Shown: positions 26,584-34,871 of the stretch, one piece after another
How positions within the stretch are numbered: the first letter of the stretch is position 1
Layout: every line of letters begins with the position of its first letter
NCBI GenBank assembly: GCA_937872925.1
Contig: CALMUT010000028.1
Span: 18,409 to 82,408, forward strand
Reading direction: 5' to 3'
DNA: 64,000 nucleotides
Source of the DNA: an uncultured Myxococcales bacterium
Lineage (GTDB): Bacteria > Myxococcota_A > Polyangia > Polyangiales > Polyangiaceae
Made by a program: the position numbers and the translations under genes
Notes under the pieces: model-generated
Databases searched by the model: none
Told to the model about the DNA's origin: nothing
The model's input: the letters and a program-made list of their open reading frames with translations, nothing else

Positions 26584-27953
26584 TCGTCGTCGACGACGAC
26601 GCTGATCTACGCAAGATGCTTGCGGCTCAGTTGCAGCGCCGTGGCTACGAGGTGCGAACTGCCAGCTCGGGCGAAGAAGCGCTGGCCGCGACTTGCGAGA
26701 GCGATGCGGACATCGTGATTACCGATATCTCAATGCGCGGCATGAGCGGCCTCGAATTGTGCAAGCGTTTCGTCGCTTCCGGGCGTGACACGCCGGTGCT
26801 CGTTCTCACGGCCTTCGGCAGCCTCGACACGGCCGTGGACGCCCTACGCGCTGGCGCAACGGACTTCATCACCAAACCCGTGGACGTGGAGCTGCTGATG
26901 TTTTCTTTGGAACGGGCTCTGGAACAGCGCTCGATGAAACAAGAGGTGCACCGCCTACGAGAGCTGGTGAAGGCGCCAAGTGTGAACGAAGACTGGATTG
27001 CCGACAGCGAGCCGATGCATCGCGTGCGCAGCACGCTGCAACGTGTTGCAAACACCGACGTGTCGGTGTTGATCAGCGGTGAGAGCGGCACAGGCAAAGA
27101 GGTCGCCGCTCGGATGGTCCATGAGCACAGCTCCAGGCGAGACGGTCCGTTCGTCGCAATCAACTGTTCCGCTCTGCCCGAGTCGCTGATGGAGAGCGAG
27201 CTCTTCGGGCACAGGCGCGGCGCATTCACCGGGGCTGTCACGGACCGTGATGGTTTGTTCGCTCGCGCCCACGGAGGCACGCTCTTCTTGGACGAGATCG
27301 GCGAGCTGCCGCTGGGGCTTCAGCCCAAATTGCTCCGGGCGCTTCAAGAGCGGCGCATTCGGCGCGTCGGAGATGATGTTGAAGTGCCCGTGGACGTGCG
27401 ATTCGTCTCCGCTAGCAACCGCGACTTGGAGCATATGGTCGAGCTGGGCACTTTCCGCGAGGATCTGTTTTACCGCATCAACGTGGTTGTAGTGCACCTG
27501 CCGCCGCTGTCCGCCCGCGGCAACGACGTGCTGTTGCTGGCGCAGCATTTCATCAACCGCTACGCCGCCGCAACCGGCAAGCCGGTCCAGGGGCTGTCAC
27601 CGGCCGCTGCGGCTGCGCTGCTGCACCACCATTGGCCCGGCAACGTGCGCGAGCTCGGCAATTGCATCGAACGTGCCGTAGCACTCACGGAGCATGAGCA
27701 GATCGTGGTGGAGGACTTGCCAGAAAAGCTGCGCAAGCAGGACTCGCAGCCCGTGCTGCCGACGTCGCGGTGCCTGGAGGACCTGCCGCCCCTTTCCGAA
27801 ATAGAGAAGCGCTATATTCTGTGGGTATACGAAGCCGTCGGAGGCAGCTCTAGTCGTGCCGTTCAGGTGCTCGGCATGGATCGCAAGACGCTGTACCGCC
27901 GCTTGCAGCAGTATCGCGTCGTCCCGGGCTCTGAGCCCCCGGGGGCAACCTGA
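26568..27953 (+). CDS. NtrC-family sigma-54-dependent response regulator
   Basis: 461 aa. TTG 26568 lies inside the kinase gene and is the only start that keeps the first beta strand (RVVVVDDDADLRK). The receiver domain has phospho-Asp53 (VITDISMRG), conserved Thr/Ser (LVLTAFGS) and Lys (ITKPVD). The AAA+ domain has Walker A GESGTGKE, the sigma-54 contact loop GAFTGA intact, Walker B GGTLFLDEIGEL and the R-finger region FREDLFYR. A Fis-type helix-turn-helix ends the protein (SSRAVQVLGMDRKTLYRRLQ). It activates sigma-54 promoters when phosphorylated by the kinase at 25132. The window holds one sigma-54-like promoter (9452-9480), but no specific link is shown. Confidence 0.94.
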   Translation: MPSRVVVVDDDADLRKMLAAQLQRRGYEVRTASSGEEALAATCESDADIVITDISMRGMSGLELCKRFVASGRDTPVLVLTAFGSLDTAVDALRAGATDFITKPVDVELLMFSLERALEQRSMKQEVHRLRELVKAPSVNEDWIADSEPMHRVRSTLQRVANTDVSVLISGESGTGKEVAARMVHEHSSRRDGPFVAINCSALPESLMESELFGHRRGAFTGAVTDRDGLFARAHGGTLFLDEIGELPLGLQPKLLRALQERRIRRVGDDVEVPVDVRFVSASNRDLEHMVELGTFREDLFYRINVVVVHLPPLSARGNDVLLLAQHFINRYAAATGKPVQGLSPAAAAALLHHHWPGNVRELGNCIERAVALTEHEQIVVEDLPEKLRKQDSQPVLPTSRCLEDLPPLSEIEKRYILWVYEAVGGSSSRAVQVLGMDRKTLYRRLQQYRVVPGSEPPGAT

Positions 27954-28058
27954 CCCCATTTGGGAAAAATGCCCCAGGCGTTCCTACAGGTTCCCGCAAG
28001 TATGGGCGCAATTCACTTCGGCACGGTCGATGCAAGAGTTCCCATCAGGAGAACGAAC

Positions 28059-28529
28059 ATGCAACGAAAGCCCGAACCCGCCGAAGAACACGCCGACCCC
28101 GCGGTCGAACCCGCGTGCGTGCTGTTGGCCGAGGACGACGACGAACTGCGGCGTCTGCTCGCCCGCGCGCTCCGGCGCGACGGCTATCGCGTCATCGAAA
28201 GCGAGGACGGCACAGAGCTTCTTGAAGTGCTTGCCAAAGACCTGGCTCAGTGTGGTGCCCTACAGGAAGTGGACCTGATCGTCAGTGATATCCGCATGCC
28301 TGGATACACCGGGCTCAATGTGCTGTGTGGACTTCGCCAGGCGGGAGTGCACGTACCTGTCATCATCATGACCGCGTTCGGCGATTCCGACACGATCGAT
28401 CGCGCACACAAGCTAGGTGCCTACTGCGTGCTGGACAAGCCTTTCGAAACCGAGACTCTGCGACACGCGGTGCTGGCAAGTCTGTCCGAGCACCTACCGG
28501 CTCACGTCCCAGTTCATTTTCGCTACTGA
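28059..28529 (+). CDS. Single-domain response regulator (receiver only)
   Basis: 156 aa. ATG 28059 follows AGGAGAA at 28047-28053. After ~22 linker residues the receiver fold starts (CVLLAEDDDELRRLLARALR); phospho-Asp77 lies in IVSDIRMPG, followed by IIMTAFGD and the conserved Lys in VLDKPFE. No output domain follows; the C-terminus ends ~20 residues after the fold. It sits 105 bp downstream of the NtrC-type gene and may be a phosphate sink, phosphorelay element or effector binding a partner directly. Such stand-alone receivers are frequent in myxobacteria. Confidence 0.9.
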   Translation: MQRKPEPAEEHADPAVEPACVLLAEDDDELRRLLARALRRDGYRVIESEDGTELLEVLAKDLAQCGALQEVDLIVSDIRMPGYTGLNVLCGLRQAGVHVPVIIMTAFGDSDTIDRAHKLGAYCVLDKPFETETLRHAVLASLSEHLPAHVPVHFRY

Positions 28530-28646
28530 CGCGAGGCCTCGCGGCGTCGGCAACCCGCTCCTCATTTCAACTTGTTTCTGTCGCATACTTCGCAGCGCCA
28601 GAAAAACAGCGTCTTCCTCCAAACCCGTCAAAGAACGACAGAGATC

Positions 28647-28847
28647 ATGCACATGTCCATACACAAACTCGGTTCCATCGTGATTGCCTCGAGCATCGGC
28701 CTCGCCTCTGCCTCGATGGCTCTACCGGCGTTTGCAGCCGCAGGCGCCAAGAAAGCCCCGACCGCCGCGAAAGCCCCCTCCAAGAAGAACACCCACCAAA
28801 CCAAGAAACACGCACCCTCCGGAAAGGACCCCAAAGCTAAGAAGTAG
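28647..28847 (+). CDS. Small secreted Lys/Ala-rich peptide
   Basis: 66 aa from ATG 28647 (or 64 aa from ATG 28653). Residues ~8-32 form a signal peptide (SIVIASSIGLASASMALPAF, cleavage near FAAAG). The mature ~35 residues are almost only Lys, Ala, Pro, Thr, Ser, His and Gly (KAPTAAKAPSKKNTHQTKKH), strongly basic and histone H1-like in composition. No family recognised. A 14-bp-arm hairpin (28855-28918) follows directly, consistent with a short monocistronic transcript. It might bind DNA, polysaccharide or polyphosphate outside the cell. Confidence 0.6.
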   Translation: MHMSIHKLGSIVIASSIGLASASMALPAFAAAGAKKAPTAAKAPSKKNTHQTKKHAPSGKDPKAKK

Positions 28848-28854
28848 TGCTTTC

Positions 28855-28918
28855 GCCGCGCAGTCGGAAGGGGGGCGGTGGTGGTCCGGAATGCCCCAGC
28901 GCCGTCCGACTGCGCGGC
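28855..28918 (+). terminator. Long-stem hairpin after the small peptide gene
   Basis: Perfect 14-bp inverted repeat: GCCGCGCAGTCGGA at 28855-28868 and TCCGACTGCGCGGC at 28905-28918, with a 36-base G/C-rich loop. It starts 8 bp after the peptide gene's stop. No U-tract follows, so it may be a bidirectional block, an RNA-stabilising structure or a recombination/protein site rather than a classical terminator. Confidence 0.55.
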
Positions 28919-28987
28919 ACTTACGTCGCCGTTGGCCCGGGCTGCTGCAGCCTAGTCTCCCGAGCCAGACGATGAGATGCTCGCGAC

Positions 28988-29914
28988 ATGCCCGAGTCGC
29001 CAAGTAGCCCGGACGGCAGTGAGCCAATCTCTACCGCGCCCGTTGCGACGACTCCTGAGTCGACTCCAGATTTCAAACGTGGAAGCCAGCGGGGTCTGAT
29101 CGCGTTCGCGGTGTTTGTCGTCCTCGGCGTTGTCGCTGTTCTCGCCCTCAGTGGGGTTTTTGAAACGAAGAAGAAGGCCAGGGTCGTCGAACCAGACAAC
29201 AAAGAAGGAGGCTGCCCCTGCAGCTGCGATCGATCCGAAGCGATGCTCACAGATCTGCGTTCCATGGGAGGCAACGCAGCTCGCCGCGCGATCGACAAGT
29301 CCCTGTCCGCCATTGCCGAACGGGAAGCCGCCGGATACATCACCGAAGCGATGGTCTCGCACCGCTTGCGTTTGCTCGACTTTGAAGGTGGGCTCTCAGA
29401 ACCGAGAGGCGCCCAGGGCGCGAGCCCCGAAGAAAGGCAGGTGGCCGCGCCGGGGATGAATTCCTTGCTCACCGCTGACAGCCGCGCCGGCCGGCCAGCA
29501 TTGCGAGTCATGCAAGGGGGGCGCCTGCGCGCGGGCATGGAGCTCATCGTTCATGGGCAAACGACGGAGTGGGTCCAGAATCGTCAGAAGCCGCTGCGGG
29601 CCTGTTTTCTCTTGTCGATGGAGATCGAGAACTTGACGGACTCAGATCGCGTTGTCACGCAGCCGGCAATCGTGGGCAGCGTGCCCTTTCCGATCAGTCG
29701 CTGGTATGTGCGCGGTGGAAGTGGCGAACCCTGGAGCGGGGATCTGAAAGCGCGTGAGCACAAGTCCGTGCATGTGATCGGCTATCTTGGGGAGCCGGTA
29801 AGCCCCAAGACGCCTGTGCAAGCGGCGATTCAGTTCGAGGCGTCAACCTTTCATGCGACGACGCGGGCACGTTCGCGCTGGAACCACGTGGAGCCGACGC
29901 ATACGACGTTGTGA
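28988..29914 (+). CDS. Single-span membrane protein of unknown function
   Basis: 308 aa. A ~35-residue Ser/Pro-rich cytoplasmic tail precedes one membrane helix at ~36-58 (GLIAFAVFVVLGVVAVLALS). Just outside lies a Cys-rich turn (CPCSCD) that may bind metal or form disulphides. The periplasmic part has a helical region (RSMGGNAARRAIDKSLSAIA) and then a beta-rich C-terminal domain (RACFLLSMEIENLTDSDRVV) that resembles an Ig-like or DUF-type beta sandwich. No catalytic motif or family recognised. Convergent with the beta-helix gene at 29992. Confidence 0.65.
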   Translation: MPESPSSPDGSEPISTAPVATTPESTPDFKRGSQRGLIAFAVFVVLGVVAVLALSGVFETKKKARVVEPDNKEGGCPCSCDRSEAMLTDLRSMGGNAARRAIDKSLSAIAEREAAGYITEAMVSHRLRLLDFEGGLSEPRGAQGASPEERQVAAPGMNSLLTADSRAGRPALRVMQGGRLRAGMELIVHGQTTEWVQNRQKPLRACFLLSMEIENLTDSDRVVTQPAIVGSVPFPISRWYVRGGSGEPWSGDLKAREHKSVHVIGYLGEPVSPKTPVQAAIQFEASTFHATTRARSRWNHVEPTHTTL

Positions 29915-29960
29915 AGCGCTAGGGCGCGCCCATTCGATGCTCTCGGCAGTGCCGACAAAG

Positions 29961-29974
29961 CGGCTCGAGCCGCC
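29961..29974. terminator. Palindrome between convergent genes
   Basis: GCGGCTCGAGCCGC is a perfect 14-bp palindrome in the 77-bp gap between two convergent genes. It may act as a bidirectional transcription block. A related GGCGGCT-TG-AGCCGCC hairpin lies at 30008-30023 inside the end of the minus-strand gene. Confidence 0.35.
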
Positions 29975-29991
29975 CGTTGCGCGGCTGCCGC

Positions 29992-31524
29992 CTACCGCCC
30001 GTCGCGCGGCGGCTTGAGCCGCCGTTCGGTGCATGAAACACGGCGCCGCGCGAGCAATGCGCACAGAAAGACCAGGAGCAGGCCCACGGGCTGTTTGGAC
30101 TTGCCAAGCGGTGCGGAACACTGACACCCGCCGTCGTCCGACGCGCCGTTCGATGGCGTGCTGGGCATCCCAGTACCGGCGTCCTTGGGGATGCCTGCGT
30201 CGGGGCCGGCTGCTGCTCCGTCTGGCTCGCCCGCGTCTGCATCCGGGTCGGACGAGGCATCGCTCGCTCCGCTGTCCGAATGGCCCGCGTCCGCAGGCTC
30301 GTCAGGAAACTCGTAAGCACCGATATCCGTGGCCGTGCCCTGGGGGCGGGAGGCCCCAAGCAGGTCAACTTTCGGCGCGCCGACGCCGGTGCCCGTATCA
30401 ATGCTCAGGGCCCCGGGACGTTGTGTGTAGTCCGCGGTCTTGGGATCCGTGAACTCATTCGTCAGGTTCGAGTTAAGAGTGTTGTTCGCCATAGACGCGC
30501 CCGGGCAGCCCGCCTTGCACAGCTTCGGCAAGTTCGTGAGATTGTTCTCGGCAAGGCTCACCACGCCCGATCCCGCCGACTCGGCGATCGCGTATTCGTA
30601 GCCCGAAGCACTAACAGCTTCGTAGAGGACGTTGTTGCGAATGACGTGTCCGGCGCCAAAGGCGACGATGCCGCCGCTTCGCTCGGAGTTCGTATTGACG
30701 AGGGTGTTGTTGATGAAGGTGTGATTGGATGCCGGTCCGCCATGGTTGTGATCGTCAAAGACGTGAACGGGCCAGCCGTGAGGGATGTCGTAGACCAGGT
30801 TGTTCACCACGCGGATCTTGTCCGTGTTATCCGATACGTATACGCCGTGATACTGGTTTACCGCGTCGGGCAAGCCGCCATACACGTCGAAGATCACGTT
30901 CCGCTCGACCACGGAGTTCTCCGTGGCTTCCAGCTCTATTCCGCTGTGGCGTACGTGGTGCACGCGCAGTCCGCTCAGTTCGATGTTGTCGCAGCGCGTA
31001 TTGTAGGGCGCTCCGTTGTTGTCCTTGGAACGCACGCCCAGTTCGAAGAAGTTCGCGATTTCAAAGTCTTGAATGCGAATGTGAGAGGCAGGGGGCGAGG
31101 CATGGCAATTGAGCCAGATCGCCCCGTGCATGGTGTTGGCGCCGGAGAGAACGGCGCCCCACTTGTTTTCCGCGCGAAACGTGATCGGCGCAGCCAGGGT
31201 TCCGCTCGCGTCAATGTAGAGCACGACTTCGTTCCATTCTTGCGCGGCGCTTCCGTAGGTGCCGTCGCCCACGATGACCGTGTCACCGGGCCCGACATTC
31301 TCTTCGGCGTGGTCGATGGTCTTCCACGGTGTGCTTCGGCTCTGCGCTTGGGTCTTTGAGCGCGCATCGCTGCCCGTCGACCAGCCGCTACCGGCGCCGG
31401 CGTTGCAGTCGGCTGCGCTGTCGCACACGTAGTACGTCGCTGCCGCTGCCGTCGTCCCGAAGCAACTCACCAGCACTGCCACGCACAGGGCGACGGAACT
31501 CGGCGTTCGAATCATACTCGTCAC
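29992..31524 (-). CDS. Secreted parallel beta-helix protein with MYXO-CTERM-like tail
   Basis: 510 aa from GTG 31524 (AGGAAAG eight bases before; ATG 31515 is an alternative). Signal peptide ~5-28 (SVALCVAVLVSCFGTTAAAA). Residues ~30-390 are a right-handed beta-helix: HTIRIQDFEIANF-type strands with Asn ladders (ENSVVERNVIFDVYGG, HTFINNTLVNTN). The start TYYVCDSAADCNAG is seen in pectate-lyase-like secreted proteins. An acidic Asp/Ala/Gly linker (~400-460) is followed by DDGGCQCS, a hydrophobic helix (GLLLVFLCALLA) and RRR, fitting the MYXO-CTERM sorting signal. Polysaccharide binding or lysis is plausible; no catalytic residues were identified. Confidence 0.8.
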   Translation of the reverse strand: MTSMIRTPSSVALCVAVLVSCFGTTAAAATYYVCDSAADCNAGAGSGWSTGSDARSKTQAQSRSTPWKTIDHAEENVGPGDTVIVGDGTYGSAAQEWNEVVLYIDASGTLAAPITFRAENKWGAVLSGANTMHGAIWLNCHASPPASHIRIQDFEIANFFELGVRSKDNNGAPYNTRCDNIELSGLRVHHVRHSGIELEATENSVVERNVIFDVYGGLPDAVNQYHGVYVSDNTDKIRVVNNLVYDIPHGWPVHVFDDHNHGGPASNHTFINNTLVNTNSERSGGIVAFGAGHVIRNNVLYEAVSASGYEYAIAESAGSGVVSLAENNLTNLPKLCKAGCPGASMANNTLNSNLTNEFTDPKTADYTQRPGALSIDTGTGVGAPKVDLLGASRPQGTATDIGAYEFPDEPADAGHSDSGASDASSDPDADAGEPDGAAAGPDAGIPKDAGTGMPSTPSNGASDDGGCQCSAPLGKSKQPVGLLLVFLCALLARRRVSCTERRLKPPRDGR

Positions 31525-31947
31525 TCGCTTTCCTGACGGCGGGAAGTGAGCAAGCGCCGTGCCGTATGGCCCTGGGCTGCCGTGCCGCTCCTGAAGCCCA
31601 AATCATGGGCCACCACGCGGATAGAGGGGTGACAAGAAGCGTCAGGGTGACGAGGGATAGCGTGACGCCGCGAGGTATCCGAGGATGAAATGGGCGCGTG
31701 ACGGGGGGGCATGACTCCGCGAGTCCGCGAAGGCGGCGCATGTGTGCCAAGTTAAATCCGGCATCTGTGCCAAAGGGGCAAGACGATCCGCGTCAGCGCG
31801 CGCACTTGGTGCCACTGAACGCAAGAAGACGGCGGCTTTTCTCGCCTTGGCCTAGCGCCATCAGCGCGACCGACACATGGCCCGAACATTGCTAGTCGCT
31901 AGACGTTAGACGTTAGACGCTAGTCGCCGAAAGTGACGGGAGGCTCC
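31525..31947. other. Intergenic region with heptamer repeat
   Basis: This 423-bp gap separates two divergent exported-protein genes. I see no convincing ORF. Its one clear structure is the five-unit heptamer repeat at 31892-31926. GGGAGG at 31939-31944 serves the DUF2330 gene. Confidence 0.6.
31892..31926. repeat. Five tandem heptamers (YTAGWCG)
   Basis: Units in order: CTAGTCG, CTAGACG, TTAGACG, TTAGACG, CTAGTCG. The first and last are identical. The array ends 11 bp before the ribosome site of the DUF2330 gene and is AT-richer than its surroundings. Confidence 0.85.
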
Positions 31948-33126
31948 ATGTTCCAACGAGTCGTCGCATTGACCATGACCCTGCTCGCCGGCAGCTTTTG
32001 CGCGCAGCCAATCGCGCACGCCTGCGGCGGAGGTTTTGGCAACGGCCTCACGGTCGACGCTGCGCAGCAAATCGTCGTGGCCCACAAAGCGGGCGTCGAG
32101 ACCTACGTCTTTGGCCCGCATTTTTGCGGCGCCGCCAAGGATTTCGGGCTGATTCTACCGGTGCCGGACGTGCTCACCAAAGACCCGAGCCTGGCGGACA
32201 AGGCGCTCTTCGAACAGCTCGAAGCGCTCACGAAGCCCACGATCATCGACAAGGTGCTGTGCGAGGGTACGCAACCGCCCGGTGATGGTGGCAGCGTGCC
32301 GCCACCGCCGGACGCGGACGCCCCATCGGCTAACGTGATTGATCGCGGTCAAGTCGGCATCTTCGACTGGGTGCTGCTCAAAGCGGACACCACAGCGGCG
32401 TTCACGGATTGGCTGACCACGAACAATTTTCCCTATGACCAAAGCTCCGTGAATGCCTTCGCGCACTACGTGAGCAAAGGTTGGCACTTCGTCGCGTTTA
32501 AGGTGACCGCCGACGACAAGGCGCCACCCACGGGCAGTTTGCTGTGCGGAAACTTGGGGCCGCTGAGCCTCTCCTTCACTTCGACGGAGGCCGTGATCCC
32601 GACGCGCATTGCCGGCGTGGGTGGCGTCGGCCCACTGCACTGGCGGGTCTTCGCGGTCGCCGACAGCGAGCGTACGCTTCCCCTTGGCAACGGCGTTGGC
32701 CGCGACCTGCGTTACTCCGGCACGCTCACCGCTTCGGACATGAGCACCTATCCGCAGTTCGCCAAGATCGCCGCCGCAGGCGACCGCCTGACCAAAATCG
32801 ATCTAACGATTTACGACCCGACCCAAACCACGGACGTCGTGCTCGAACCCGCCGCACAGCAGGCGGACTTCCGCCACAGCATCACGCAATACAGCTTCGT
32901 TCCCTGTGACGACGGTGGCACGCCCCTGCCCGATGGCGGCGTGCAGCCCGACGCAGGCCCGCAAGGTCGTCCCGCTTCAGGTGACGACGACGGCGGCTGC
33001 ACGCTCGCAGCCAGCGGTTCTGCGAGCCGGCCGCTGGCTTGGCTCGCGCTGCTTGGGCTGTTCCTAGGTGCTCGTCGCCGCCGGCGTGGGTCAATCAGGG
33101 CACGTCCACCGACGTGGGCAAGGTGA
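31948..33126 (+). CDS. DUF2330 family exported protein with MYXO-CTERM-like tail
   Basis: 392 aa from ATG 31948, placed by GGGAGG. A signal peptide ends near HAC in QPIAHACGGGF; the ACGGGF motif followed by VDAAQQIVVAHKAGVETYVF is diagnostic of DUF2330. The domain covers ~25-320 with conserved FGLILPVPDV, FDWVLLKADT-like and WRVFAVADSE segments. The C-terminus (DDDGGCTLAA, hydrophobic LAWLALLGLFLGA, RRRRR) fits MYXO-CTERM. The family is common in Myxococcota and of unknown function; Cys residues probably form disulphides outside the cell. A heptamer array lies directly upstream. Confidence 0.88.
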   Translation: MFQRVVALTMTLLAGSFCAQPIAHACGGGFGNGLTVDAAQQIVVAHKAGVETYVFGPHFCGAAKDFGLILPVPDVLTKDPSLADKALFEQLEALTKPTIIDKVLCEGTQPPGDGGSVPPPPDADAPSANVIDRGQVGIFDWVLLKADTTAAFTDWLTTNNFPYDQSSVNAFAHYVSKGWHFVAFKVTADDKAPPTGSLLCGNLGPLSLSFTSTEAVIPTRIAGVGGVGPLHWRVFAVADSERTLPLGNGVGRDLRYSGTLTASDMSTYPQFAKIAAAGDRLTKIDLTIYDPTQTTDVVLEPAAQQADFRHSITQYSFVPCDDGGTPLPDGGVQPDAGPQGRPASGDDDGGCTLAASGSASRPLAWLALLGLFLGARRRRRGSIRARPPTWAR

Positions 33127-33201
33127 TGCAACTCAAGCTGAAGTGAGCTGCGCGGCTTCGGAGGAAGCCGGGCGTTGCTCACCGGATCGATCAGCGTGTG
33201 G

Positions 33202-34578
33202 CTATTGCGCGGGCGCGTCAGCACGGCAGCCCGCGGCGGGGTGCGCGGTCAAGTAGCGTTGAAAGTCCTGAAGCAGCGCGGTCGCGAAGCGGGCTCCCTT
33301 CAGCCGGCCGCCCTTTTCCGTGAGGTGAATGAAGTCCGTCCAGGCCATCTTGTTCTCAGCGAAACGCACGATGGACTGCTCACCGCCCATGGCAGCGCGG
33401 AAGTCCCAAAACATGGTGCGGAGTTCCTTGGCGACTTTGAGCTTTTGTTTTCCGATCTGACCAATGCGTACGCTTTTCGTCGGCGCTTTCAGGGTACCGC
33501 CCGCAAGATCCGGCGGCGTCATGATCACAAAAGGAACCCCGGGCCTCGCTTCCTGGTGGCGCTGCACAATCTCGCGCAGTGCGGCCATGTGTTTCGCCGA
33601 ATCCGGTTCCGTGGCGCCCGTCAGCAGCACGAAAAGGTCGTGCTTGCGCATGCGCAGAGTCTGCACGGTCAAGTCGCGGTCGCTGCGCGCGATGAGTTCG
33701 CTGTTGACCCCCCCGACGGCAATGTCATCCACCACCACACCGGGTTCTTTTCGTTCCAGAATTGCGCCAAGCAACCGCACGAACTTTTCCCCAGCGATGA
33801 AGTCGATCCGGTGCGGCGCGTCTTTGAACTCGAACCGCTTGGACCCCGCGCTGATGTGCTCGCTCGCCGTATCAACCTCTCCAACGGCTTTACGATCCAG
33901 TTCAACCGAAAACCGGCCGTAGCCGGGATGCTGCAGGTACATGATTTCCACGCTGGAGATACGCGTGCCCACAGGCGCGCCCTCCACAGCGCTGGCGACC
34001 CAAGTCCGTGCGCCTTTGCCTTGGCTCTGCACCGCGATGCCACCAAAGCCGTAGAGTCGATCCCCAAGTTGAATCGTGGACTCGTTGTAGAGTTTCCACG
34101 CGTCCTTATCGGCATTGTGCCGAACGTCCATATGCAAGTACCAGCTCCACGGGCGCCCGAGCGCAATGTAGCCGTGGCCTGCGTCGCCAAAGCGCCCCTG
34201 CAATACCCGACGCAACTCGCCCGTGATGAAGTCGCGGGTGCCGTTGGAGTCACCGTAGAAGCCGATGCGCACATGATCCTGTGCGGTGCCACGAGCCAGT
34301 TGGGCCAAACGTTCATAGAAGGGTGCCATCTGCTCTTGGTCCGAAAGATCCACCAGGGGGATCTGAGGCGCCGAGACAGCGGCATGATCCGGAGGCGGAA
34401 CGTCGATGCTCAGCGGCGCGCACAGCGCGCGCGGGGCTGGCGTTTGGGGCGGCGCCGCTTTCAGCTGGCCGGTGCGAGTTGCTTGCAGTGGCGGTCGAGA
34501 CGCGGCGGCGGGCGGCTTGTCGGGCGCAGCGCAGCCGATCAAGAATAGCCCCAGGCAGAGCCCGCTGAATATACGCAT
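33202..34578 (-). CDS. SGNH/GDSL-like hydrolase lipoprotein
   Basis: 458 aa. The lipobox is FLIGC (Cys ~16), then a Pro/Ala linker (~20-80). SGNH block I appears as VRIGFYGDSNGTRDFITGEL with the Ser nucleophile after GD; block V appears late as TDFIHLTEKGG with the catalytic Asp/His pair (DxxH). The middle holds a beta-rich insertion (TWVASAVEGAPVGTRISSVE), and VLLTGATEPDS may replace the usual GxND block. This looks like the group of SGNH proteins acting on polysaccharide O-acyl groups, but the substrate is unknown. A plus-strand open frame over the same DNA is a shadow. Confidence 0.8.
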   Translation of the reverse strand: MRIFSGLCLGLFLIGCAAPDKPPAAASRPPLQATRTGQLKAAPPQTPAPRALCAPLSIDVPPPDHAAVSAPQIPLVDLSDQEQMAPFYERLAQLARGTAQDHVRIGFYGDSNGTRDFITGELRRVLQGRFGDAGHGYIALGRPWSWYLHMDVRHNADKDAWKLYNESTIQLGDRLYGFGGIAVQSQGKGARTWVASAVEGAPVGTRISSVEIMYLQHPGYGRFSVELDRKAVGEVDTASEHISAGSKRFEFKDAPHRIDFIAGEKFVRLLGAILERKEPGVVVDDIAVGGVNSELIARSDRDLTVQTLRMRKHDLFVLLTGATEPDSAKHMAALREIVQRHQEARPGVPFVIMTPPDLAGGTLKAPTKSVRIGQIGKQKLKVAKELRTMFWDFRAAMGGEQSIVRFAENKMAWTDFIHLTEKGGRLKGARFATALLQDFQRYLTAHPAAGCRADAPAQ

Positions 34579-34803
34579 CGCCAGTCCAGCCTAGTGCAAG
34601 GGACTGTCTCCCGCCCACTCTCGAATCGGCCTATTTGTGGACTACGTTCTATCCAACCCGTGGATAAGGGTCGCGTGGGTCTCGCGTCTTTCTGAAGACG
34701 GTCTGTGGGCGCTCAGGGCTCGCCAGTCAGCAAGCGTGGTGGTTAGATGAACATGGCACGCGGCGCGCGGGTGGGCGGACGGCGGAACTGGGCGCGTCGC
34801 GAG

Positions 34804-34809
34804 TATACT
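34804..34809 (+). promoter_or_regulatory. Possible -10 element before the unknown two-gene operon
   Basis: TATACT in an otherwise GC-rich leader, 63 bp before the GTG start at 34872. No good -35 box is visible at the normal distance, so the call rests on the -10 alone. Confidence 0.25.
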
Positions 34810-34871
34810 CACCTCGTGGACAATAGCGACCATGCCGGCTCTTCCCGAGGTCGGCGCGGAGAGCAACGAAC

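Noticed and set aside
30280..31359. A 359-aa plus-strand frame over the beta-helix gene
   Set aside because: Val/Arg-rich antisense composition and no start context; the minus strand encodes a signal peptide, beta-helix and sorting tail.
33175..34548. A 457-aa plus-strand open frame over the SGNH-like gene
   Set aside because: It lacks a signal, start context and family features, while the minus strand has a lipobox and SGNH blocks; typical GC-rich antisense shadow.
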